From positions 1 through 32,127 of the forward strand of contig JADHYX010000246.1 in NCBI GenBank assembly GCA_027604685.1: 32,127 bases of DNA, written 5' to 3'. The position numbers and the translations under genes were made by a program. The notes below the pieces were generated by a model, which was not told where the DNA came from, did not search any database, and was given only the letters and a program-made list of their open reading frames with translations. The stretch is from Lobulomyces angularis. Lineage: Eukaryota; Chytridiomycota; Chytridiomycetes; Lobulomycetales; Lobulomycetaceae. Each line of letters begins with the position of its first letter. Position 1 is the first letter of the stretch. Below, in pieces: positions 1 through 7,996 of the stretch.

Positions 1-62
1 CTATTGTAGCAGGTAAGATATTTCTAATTAAATTGACAATTTGAATTTCGTATTCGCTTAAT

Positions 63-630
63 TCAGAAGTGCCATTCAATGTTATGTAATAAAATTTTCT
101 GCACTAATCGATTTCTAGCCTGAAGAATCTTTATCCAATCTTTTTTCAACATATTTTCTGGTTTTAAATCTAATGGTTTTTTGATTATCATTGTTGAAAA
201 AAATGTTTTCAATTTTGGAATAAAATGTTCTTGAATGTTAACAACGGAATTATTAAATATTTTTGTAGCTTGGTAAAGAGCAACTTGATCAATGTATTTA
301 ACATTTTCTTGTTGATTACCAAATTTAGTTTTATATTTTTCAATGTATTCATTCAATAAGTGGTTAATAATAGCAGTTGTTTCTGAACTAGTTTTATTGT
401 TTTTACAGGGCAATTTAAAAAAAATTTGTATATTCTAACAAAAAAATCTAAATTAATCATATTCCATTTATTGTTGTAAGGGTAGTTTAACATAAAATAT
501 TTAAAAAATTGAGTTGTATGAATAGTTAATCGATTCGAAGTATAAATTAAATTTCCATTTTTTCATATTGATCAGATGTTCCTATAAATACATTAGCAAA
601 TTTTGTTTTATTACAAGTATGTTTTTCCAT
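63..630 (-). pseudogene. Frame-broken gene remnant, possibly from a mobile element
   Basis: Three open stretches in different frames follow one another on the minus strand. The first starts at the ATG at 628-630 (MEKHTCNKTKFANVF...). It is followed in another frame by a stretch containing NRLTIHTTQFFKYFMLNY, and then in a third frame by a 110-plus-residue stretch beginning near 413 that ends at the TGA at 63-65. The frame changes fall near an A-run (about 550) and near 410. No convincing introns join the stretches, so I read it as one decayed gene of roughly 190 codons. The style (helical, N/K/I/F-rich, with NRL.IHT.QFFK) reminds me of multicopy ORFs of unknown function in repeat-rich fungal genomes, but I cannot name a family. 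It could instead be the 3' end of a spliced gene whose introns I failed to see. Confidence 0.4.
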
Positions 631-690
631 TTTGTTAAAAGTAAAAAAAAAAAGAGATTTTTTTCTATATTTAGTTTTTTTTTACAATTT

Positions 691-811
691 ACAATTACAA
701 TTACAATTCAAAATTTATCTTAACGTTCACCTTTGTGATTTTGAGAACTACAATTACAATTACAATTTATCTAACGCTCATTTTTTTTTGCTGATCACTA
801 TTTTGAGAACA
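691..811. repeat. Imperfect tandem repeat, two units of about 60 bp
   Basis: Unit 1 (691-749) and unit 2 (750-811) each begin with three ACAATT hexamers, continue with a segment containing TTATCTTAACG or TATCTAACG, and end in TTTTGAGAAC. The units differ by substitutions and small indels. The repeat lies in the spacer between the 63-630 remnant and the PPCDC gene. The long plus-strand ORF crossing it (632-1006) is low complexity and not a gene. Confidence 0.55.
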
Positions 812-850
812 ATTTTTTATGTTCAAAAAGTTAATGCCCAAGCACTAATT

Positions 851-985
851 AATTCTTTTAAGTTTAAAAACTGCAAAGAATTTTTAGTAGGAATAAATTT
901 GATCTCTAAATTACTACTTGTTTTATCCAAATTCAGAGTGTTATTTACTTTTTTAAAAATTAAAAGGAACTATAATTGTTGCTAC
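851..985 (-). pseudogene. Partial duplicate of PPCDC exon 2
   Basis: This segment matches 1511-1644 in the same orientation at a constant offset of 660 bp. By eye the first 110 bp differ at 8 positions (about 93% identity), followed by a one-base insertion and further differences. The matched source is coding exon 2 of the adjacent decarboxylase gene. One end of the similarity stops within one base of that exon's splice-acceptor boundary. The copy has lost the frame (an in-frame TAA appears soon after the boundary) and lies 14 bp downstream of the parent gene's stop codon, so it is a non-functional duplicate or part of the 3' UTR. Confidence 0.75.
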
Positions 986-998
986 AAAAAAGTTTTTA

Positions 999-1746
999 CT
1001 ACTTAATATTAAACTCTTCTTTAACCCTTTTAACAAATGCAACGATGTCTTTGACATCTGCCATTGCACCAATACCATAGTCGCCACAAGCTAATTGCTT
1101 TGTTATGGGATCTAAAAAAAGATAGCCTAACTCCTTCTTTAAAAAGGATATATGCCTTTCGGTAAAAGGATGGTCCCACATATATGTGTTCATAGCAGGA
1201 CACAATATCACAGGTTTTTTTGGGTCCCATGCTCTCATAACGCACGTCTATGAAAAACGCAGACAAGAATTACAAAAATCAACAAGTAATACTCACTACT
1301 AAATTGTCGCATTGTCCGTTGGCTAATTTACTTAAAGTATTAGCATCCAAGGGTGATATTAAAATCATATCTGCCCAATTTCTTAGATCTATGTGAAGTA
1401 CAGGATCTCTAATTTTTTTCCAGGTCTTTTAAAAAAAATTTTTAGCCATTTTCTATATATAAATATTGACCTCCCATTCATTCTCATCTGTTATTGTATC
1501 AATACCAACTAATTCGTTTAAGTTTAAAAAATGCAAAGAATTTTTAGTAGGAATAAATTTGATCTCTAAATTACTACTTGTTTGATCTAACTTCAGTGTG
1601 TTATTTAGTTCTTTAAAAATTAAAGGAATTTTAATTGTTGCTACTATTATCACCAGTAATTAAAGTTGTAGCAATTCAGTTAGAATAGGAGATTCTATGT
1701 TTAAATAATTCAAACCAGATCCAGTTGCTGCGATGAGTAGTTTCAT
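999..1746 (-). CDS. PPCDC: Phosphopantothenoylcysteine decarboxylase (PPCDC, HFCD flavoprotein)
   Basis: It decarboxylates 4'-phosphopantothenoylcysteine to 4'-phosphopantetheine, a cytosolic, FMN-dependent step of coenzyme A synthesis. My model has four exons: 1716-1746, 1471-1643, 1297-1425 and 999-1247, giving 193 residues. This is close to the usual length of the monofunctional enzyme. Visible family marks are the flavin-binding start KLLIAATGSVATIKIP (joined across intron 1), VLHIDLRNWAD carrying the expected catalytic His near residue 79, PLDANTLSKLANG, the substrate motif PAMNTYMW near 128-135, and LACGDYGIGAMA with the expected catalytic Cys near 165. All active-site residues I can check are present, so the enzyme should work. 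The first coding exon is only 31 nt. It is divergent from the SGNH gene with 75 bp between the two ATGs. Stop codon is TAG. Confidence 0.93.
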
Positions 1747-1821
1747 ACTATCCAATTTTTATAAACTTAAAAAAGAAACTGTTATAGTTTTTTGCAAAAT
1801 GAAAATATTTGCAGAAAAAAA
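1747..1821. promoter_or_regulatory. 75-bp divergent intergenic region shared by PPCDC and SGNH genes
   Basis: Only 75 bp separate the minus-strand ATG of PPCDC (1746) and the plus-strand ATG of the SGNH gene (1822). Both 5' leaders and any promoter must fit here or overlap the coding sequences. TATAAAC lies around 1760 and TTATAG around 1783. A further ATG at 1799-1801 opens a 24-codon reading frame (ending TAG at 1868-1870) that overlaps the SGNH start out of frame. Function as a bidirectional promoter is inferred from position. Confidence 0.5.
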
Positions 1822-2863
1822 ATGTCAAAAAAAACGGATTATGAAGGATTTTGGTTTTATCTTTATCTAGTGCTAACTCTTTTTAATCAAATATGGTCAT
1901 TTTATTTTCCCATAAAAACTATGAAGTCAAGAATTCAAAAAAAAATTGCAATTATTGGTATTTTTAATAAAATTTGCCCTTTCTGATTTTGGTAAAGGTG
2001 ATTCTTCTGCTTTAGGTTATGGTGATAATTTATTACCTGGTCAGCCGCCTGGTAATCTTTATCCTAAAAAATATTGATATTGAATTGATCTCCTTTTTTT
2101 TTTAAGGATTAGCAAGATACTTGCTTAATTTAATTGAAAGAGAAAAAAATGTTAGAATTAGCTGGGAAATTTCGAATTTAGGAAACTATTATTCAACTAC
2201 AAGGGATTGGCTTCCCGAAAGTGAACAGGTAATTAATTTTAATCACTCGTTGGTTTTATTTAACCAGGAAAAATTTTTTTCAGATGGGAGTAAAAGGCAG
2301 TAAAAAATTATTTAAAAAAAGTTTCAACGAAACCTCAAAATTCGAGTATGACTTAATAATAATAGTGTTTTCAGGTGTGCAGGATTTCCATAAAGGAATT
2401 TCCCCTGAAGAAACATTGTTAAATTTGGAAAAGCTGATTAAAGTATTGAGTAATTATGGGATAATGACATTTATATATAAAGGTTTTCCAAATTTTCCTG
2501 GCTTAAAATATTTTGGTGAAAGTTGTGTTTCAGATCAAGCAAAAAGAACTGAATTGTTAAGCGAATGGTTGGATGCGTAAGTGAATTTTGTTTCAGTAGT
2601 GTCCCTCAAAAAATTATGAATTTTTTAGAAACAAGTTTGATCACTTGAAGGTTGGACCTGAAATATCAAGTTTCGAATATAAGCATCCGGGGTTGTATTT
2701 TAAGGATGTTAACTTCAGTCAGTTGGTAACTTTATTGCTATGTTTCAATTAATATATTTAATAAATATAGGGGTATAGAAATTTGGCTAAGGATTCAATG
2801 GATGTATTAACTCCATGCTTAGTAAAAATTCAATTTCAGACTTTAAGAAAATATATAAAATAA
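1822..2863 (+). CDS. SGNH/GDSL-hydrolase-fold protein, probably membrane-anchored
   Basis: Six exons (1822-1957, 1998-2051, 2107-2228, 2284-2576, 2629-2725, 2771-2863) give 264 residues. Residues 10-30 are hydrophobic and aromatic, probably a signal anchor. The SGNH fold is shown by IAIIGDSSALGYG (block I, expected nucleophile Ser48, assembled across intron 1), by GLARYL, by DLIIIVFSGVQD (block III position, 127-138) and by SPEETLLNLEKLIKVL. Two key blocks are altered. Block III has Gln137 where GxND hydrolases have Asn. The C-terminal DxxHP...GY block reads KDVNFSQLGY (227-236) and lacks the His. It may therefore be catalytically weak or inactive, or use other residues. The substrate is unknown. 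The start at 1822 is the first in-frame ATG; an out-of-frame ATG lies at 1799. It converges on the next gene with 103 bp between stops. Confidence 0.75.
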
Positions 2864-2966
2864 GTATTCTTAACTTAGAATTAAACTTTATTATATTTAG
2901 AAGCACAAAAATTATCTACATATTATTAAAAATATCATCAAAAAAATTGTCAAGAAAAAAAAATAC

Positions 2967-4452
2967 TCATTCTTTAAAATTGTCGTCGCTTTCTTCCTCC
3001 TGTTCATCCTGATTTTGAAAATTTTTTTGACTATTTTGCCCATGCAAAATATTCAAGGTTAATGTTTTTTCAATTCTAAAATTACATTCGCAATACTGAT
3101 AGGAAGCGTAAATTTTTATAGTACAGTCAGTTGAATACAGGTCAGGAACTCCTGTCAAATAATCCTCCTCCCATCTTAACCAAGATGGTAATGCCACTGA
3201 GTGGAAAATGGGTCTTGGGGCTAAAGATTTTTTAAATATTTTATAAGCAAAAAAATCCATTTCGCTTATACAAAAGAAAAAGTAATACACTGAACCTGAG
3301 GGTCATATATCTTAGGTTTTAATGTGAATGGTACACCAACATGAAGATTAAATGTGTCTTCCCCCAAAAATTTCCTCTCAAATTCTTTAAAGATCCAACC
3401 ACCATCAAAAGTTTTTTTTGCTTCAACGATCCAAACACAAGTACCATTGCTTTTGTTGCTATTTCCACTTACATTAAATCTTGAAATATATCGTTGTGTC
3501 CACAGGTATAATTTAAACTGCTTATCGCTAATTGCGTCGTCGGTTAATCCACTTCTTGCTAACTCCTCCCTAAATGCGTTGCAAAATGCTCTAATACGAA
3601 ATTTAAAGGAGTAAAATAATGTAGTATCGCTTCCTTTGTTTAATCTTTTGGCGATCAATGTCGCATGCCTAAAATAAATTCCAATAAAAAATACTGCTTA
3701 CGTATATATATTACAATTTTTCACCAGAATAATCTACTGCATTTAAATCACCACACACCCTGGCCAAAAATCCAAAAAAAACTTGATCCAGTCTCTCAAC
3801 TATTTCCGGCGATAAAATCAAGTTATTGTTTGTATTTTTTGTTGAAAATGTAGATATATTATTATTTAAATTAGTTGAATCTGTATAAGCATTTAAATTG
3901 TATTCAATATCACAAACTTGCGCCTCCTGCAAATAATCAGATTTATAATAGGAAGTTATGTCATTAGTATTTCTTTCATAATCCGATGCAGTGTCCTGAA
4001 ATGTGATTGCTTCTGAAATGATTGCTTCTTGCCCTTTCTTGGGTACACTTTTGTCAGGGTGCAGTCTCTTCCTTTTCTATCAAAGTTAATTATTACTTAA
4101 ATAATTTGTAGAACCAAAATTATAAAATCTAAATTCTTAAATAGACAAAACAGCTGTGGTGTAGGATAATGTATTCACCTACAAATTCACAAATTCTCAC
4201 AAGCCACAGACATAAATATATTGGTTTACCTTACAATTTAAATCATCAATATTGAATAAATTATGTCTAATATCAGTTAAAATTTTAATGTTGGTTTGCA
4301 AAAGGTCTAATTTTTCAAAAGAAAGGTCAGCTTTTCCCTCCTTGATAAAAAAAAAATCAGAAACTTAACATCACAAAAAAAGTTACTTGAAAAGCAGCTT
4401 TGGCTTCTAAGGCAGCTATGACGATCTGATCATAAAAAGTAGCAAAATTCAT
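2967..4452 (-). CDS. Conserved protein of fungal type with NLS-like KRKR and Ig/cadherin-like C-terminus
   Basis: My five-exon model is 4387-4452, 4230-4340, 3715-4076, 3291-3668 and 2967-3264, giving 404 residues. A short helical start (about 1-59) is followed by KRKR (60-63), which may be a nuclear signal, and a polar stretch. A conserved-looking core (about 148-305) contains RIRAFCNAFREELARSG, KLYLWTQRYISRFN and VWIVEAKKTFDGGW. It is followed by ALPSWLRWEEDYLTGVPD, the P.WL.W...L.G.P pattern of Ig/cadherin-like (He_PIG-type) folds, and an acidic tail. I recall similar proteins from fungi but no name or function. The last intron is uncertain. The GT at 3290 can join the AG before 3264 (26 nt, unusually short) or an AG further downstream, in which case the protein is shorter. 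The start at 4452 is the first ATG in the open frame; an upstream exon is possible. Confidence 0.6.
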
Positions 4453-4687
4453 AACGAAAGATTTCTCTAAGTAATAAAGGAATTTTAAAGAAACGCCTGC
4501 AAAATGATTTTTATTTTTTTTCTGTGTAACAAGAAGCAATTTTAAATTCAAATTTGTTTTTTTTGTTAACTTTTAAGTTTTCTTTTTAGCTAACTTTTAC
4601 CTTCTAACTTCACTTCAAACACTTTTCGTTGTTGAAATCTCGATTTTTTTACAATTGTTGATTCGAACTCATTGCTAACTAGACACT
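4453..4687. promoter_or_regulatory. Divergent intergenic region between the 2967-4452 gene and the MUB1-like gene
   Basis: These 235 bp separate two divergent start codons. The sequence is T-rich on the plus strand with CTTTTTAGCTAACTTTTACC near 4590-4610. No RNA gene or further coding exon is convincing. A GATTCGAAC string near 4662 resembles a tRNA T-loop but has no pairing stem. Confidence 0.4.
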
Positions 4688-6771
4688 ATGGTAAACTTTA
4701 TATATGACATAATTAATGCCTTGTACCTTCTAGCGTGAAGCTAATCAAATGAATTTACTCTCTGGCGCAAAACAAGCTGCAATGGTAATCAGCCTCAATC
4801 AGTATGACAAAAGAGCTTTAACATGCACAGATTTACTTCCTTTGACCAATTCTTTGCATAATCTGTGCTATATGATATCTGCGTCTACCTTACGAATCTC
4901 TTACATTTTAGCTACTGATGGCGGTTTAGAATTAATTATTCAGATTATGAATAAGCTAACTTCGAGGGACACTTTACCTCGTTTGGCTTATTCTGCTGCA
5001 TTGTCATGTTTAACGAATGTAGCTGTTAGAGGTAACCAAAGATTGAGAAGAAGATTAGTAGAAGCAGGTGTAATTAAAGTGATAGTCGATTTATTGCAAA
5101 AGGTAGTGGAAGTTTTAAAAGTTGTTAAAGCAACTAATAATAGCTTCAGTGATGGTACTAAACGAAATGATTATGTTTCTCTTAATTTCAAAACTTTTAT
5201 TTGTAGAGCCAATGCACCCTCAACATGTTCAGCAGCAAGCTTTATTTATGCATTTACAAAATCAAACCACATTGAATACTCAAATGCAATCTCCATTTAT
5301 TATTGACACCAATGAAGATTTGAATGGTGTTTTAAACGATAACAATGAGACAGCCAACAGCAACCCGGTGCAAAATTTACTTAACAATAATAATTTTATT
5401 GCGACTGCTGCAGAATCTGATGCAATGAATTCCGGGTCAACTTTGGTTGAAAACGCTAATTCATATTCAATATTTGTAAGTTTTAAATTTTTTGAAATTT
5501 CTTTTAACTTTTTAAGACTTCTACAAATAATGCTAACAACGGCAGCTCATCCCCAACACAGGCTCAACAGCGGGAAATCTTGACTGCAAACGATAGACGG
5601 CAAATCTTGGATTCAAACCAAAATATACCTTCAACCTCTGATTCAGATAATGAAAGTTTAAATACCAGAAGCAGCAATTTATTTAGTAGTGGCCAAAATG
5701 AACAAGAATCTGCTTCTAGATTTACTTTCAATAACATAAATAATGATAATAACATTCCTTTGCAGCGTCCCTTGCATTCTCGTGCTGACTTCCTAAATCG
5801 CACACTAGGAACTGCCAATTTCGAAACAAGGGATAGCGAAGTTGATTTTGCCACTACTGAACAGGAAAATTTTAACTTTGCATCTCATGCTACTATAGAC
5901 GTTGCAATTGACGTTGGAAATGATGTACGTAGCGGAGAGCCAATGGAGCAGAGTAGCGATGTTCAAAGCAACAGCGTGGATAATAATATGAACGATGTGA
6001 GATCAGGAGGCGATAGTGGTAGTTCAGAAAGCACTTCTGATTCTCATTTCCATGAAATTTTGTACAGAGTAGAAGATATTTTACAAGCAATCAAAATCAT
6101 TGCGTATCTAAGTAAATACCCAACAATTAGACAAGATCTGCACGCATATTCTGGGAAAAACGTTTTTGAGCTAGTGGAAATTTTTACTGGCCCATCAAAC
6201 TTAGTAGAAATTAGAAAATGGGCAACGGTTTGTATGAGAAATGCCTTCAAAAGAGATACCACTACTGCTAGTTCGAATACAAATTTCGGAACCTTTGGCT
6301 CTGCAATGAGCAACTACAGTTCTTCAATAATGAATGCCGACATTCTGGATAGTACAGATTCATCTTCTTCATGTGGTACTAATTTGAGAAGATGTGGATT
6401 TTTAAAATGTGGGAAAGTTGAAAAAACTCCTCGTCAATTTTCTAAATGTTCGCGATGTAGAAGAATTACCTATTGCTGGTAATTATTAGCGGTTACATAT
6501 TTTAATCTAAAATTTTTTTAGTAAACTTTGCCAACGAAATGCCTGGCCGTTGCATAAACATTGGTGTTTGAAATATGAGGCTCATGGTAATGAGCAGCAG
6601 TTGCAGAATGAATTACCGCAAAACAATGAAAATTTACAAGAACAGCAGGAAGAAAAGGATGTTAATTTAGATGATGAGGGAGATAGTACAACTGCAGAAA
6701 ATGTTTCAGATGAAGTGATAATGGGGGAGATTGCAGCATTAAACGATGATGTGTTGATGACTTTAGATTGA
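4688..6771 (+). CDS. MUB1: MUB1/samB-type MYND zinc-finger protein
   Basis: It is the likely orthologue of yeast Mub1 and Aspergillus SamB. Yeast Mub1 works with the Ubr2 ubiquitin ligase to degrade the proteasome regulator Rpn4; SamB affects morphogenesis. Five exons (4688-4690, 4734-5154, 5207-5475, 5517-6478, 6522-6771) give 634 residues. The first coding exon is only the ATG. Splicing it to CGTGAAGCTAAT yields MREAN, which matches the family's N-terminus and decides the start. Residues up to about 140 form an armadillo-like helical region (YDKRALTCTDLLPL, VRGNQRLRRRLVEAG). A long Asn/Ser-rich disordered part follows. The MYND finger spans about 524-567: CGFLKCGKVE, PRQFSKCSRCRRITYC, CKLC, AWPLHKHWC, assembled across the last intron. 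The tail is Gln/Glu-rich. The antisense ORFs inside exon 4 are shadows. Stop codon is TGA. Confidence 0.9.
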
Positions 6772-7996
6772 TTGATACATTTATAAGTTTTTTATTTTTT
6801 TCTTTCACGTTTTAAGAATGATGATTATCACCAATTTATTGTATTAAATTGTTGTATGTATATTTTTAACTACTGACTTTTTAATTACTGGTTGTGGAGT
6901 TATCACTTTTTAATTTTTTATGATATTTTACTAGTAATTTTTGTTGAATAAATTATAAAGAGTAATTAAATCTTACCTTATATCTGCTTAATTTTTCAAT
7001 TACAAGCTTTTCTCGAATGTAAGCCACTGGGCACTGCTAACACCAGAAATATAAAATACATAAACTACTTCAACAAAAGATTGAATTAGTTAATTTTCAG
7101 TCTTATTAAAATTTGCTGGAAGTCTGATGTATTTTTTTTGTTCTTTTATCTCCAATAGCATAAATATATCTAGCAATTGTGCTTGCAACAGAGATTTCAG
7201 TTTGAAGCTGAAATTTTCATTAAATAGTTGAATTTCCTTAAGGAAAAGAATAGAGTTTCTTCCACTGACATTATTACATAGCTAGCTTGTCATCAGTAAT
7301 CTATTGAGATATGACGTTGGAATAGTGGACAAAAAATCCCCTAAACTGAAAATGTAATGTAGAATTGTGTAAGATTTTTTTTTTTTTCAAGTTTTCAATC
7401 ATTTATAATTTTTTTTAAACTTTTTTTTTTTAAAAAATATCAAAATGAAAAAAATTTTTCAAGGTTAAAAATTCAAATTGAAAAACCTAATCTCAATTGA
7501 ATACCGAAACTTCATCCTTACATTTTTTTTACGATTTGATTACAATTATATCTCAAAATCAGTTATTGAATCAGGTACACTTGGTGATTTGATTGGAGCT
7601 ACAATGGAAAAATCGGTTAATGCACTTGGTAAAATTTTCAAATTGAAAATCAGTTAATGTACTCAATAAATTTCAATTGTTTTGATTTGATTATTTTTCA
7701 CGATCGAAATGAGCTAATGCATTAGGTAAGGTTTCAAGATTATTTCATTCCCAGTCCACTTAAAAGTTTAGTTGGTGAATCAAGGAACTTTTCAATCTTT
7801 TTTTATTTTATCGTAGTTACAATCAAATTTTGTTAATGAAATTGTGGTAAAGATTTAAAATCGGAAACTTTGGACATATTGACACAAATCCGTTTCAAAT
7901 TAAATTATTATATTAAAAAAAATAAATAAAATATATATATATGGAAAATAATTAAATGACCAAGTAAATAAAAAAAAAAATTTTTTTTTGTTAGTT
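6772..7996. other. Intergenic region between convergent MUB1-like and UTP13 genes
   Basis: This is 1.2 kb of AT-rich sequence holding the 3' ends of both flanking genes. Two minus-strand stretches look weakly exon-like. The first, 7106-7207, is preceded by a TTTCAG acceptor and reads LQTEISVASTIARYIYAIGD. The second, 6977-7033, is flanked by TTAGCAG and GTAAGA and reads CPVAYIREKLVIEKLSRYK. They do not join cleanly and match no family I know. A three-copy degenerate motif lies at 7616-7729. The rest (about 7370-7550 and 7740-7996) is A/T runs. Confidence 0.5.
7616..7729. repeat. Three degenerate copies of a 17-bp motif
   Basis: Copies at 7616-7632, 7653-7669 and 7713-7729 follow the pattern G[TC]TAATG[CT]A[CT]T followed by two variable bases and TAA. 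Spacing is uneven (37 and 60 bp). They sit in AT-rich intergenic DNA, and the similarity could be an ancient duplication or chance. Confidence 0.3.

Noticed and set aside
632..1006. Plus-strand ORF of 124 codons
   Set aside because: It runs through a microsatellite-like repeat and the antisense of the duplicated PPCDC exon, is F/L/N/K-rich, and has no family resemblance.
4655..4680. tRNA T-loop-like GATTCGAAC
   Set aside because: The flanking bases do not pair as a T-stem, and no anticodon or acceptor stem can be built on either strand.
5564..6313. Minus-strand ORFs inside the MUB1-like gene
   Set aside because: They mirror exon 4, whose own frame is confirmed by the MYND finger.
6816..6880. 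Box C/D snoRNA-like pattern (ATGATGA ... CTGA)
   Set aside because: The terminal stem is poor and no C'/D' boxes are visible; such short motifs arise often in AT-rich DNA.
7973..7990. A-run/T-run palindromes as terminators, also near 8290, 11610 and 16060
   Set aside because: Such AnTn blocks occur throughout introns and spacers here, so no terminator role can be claimed.
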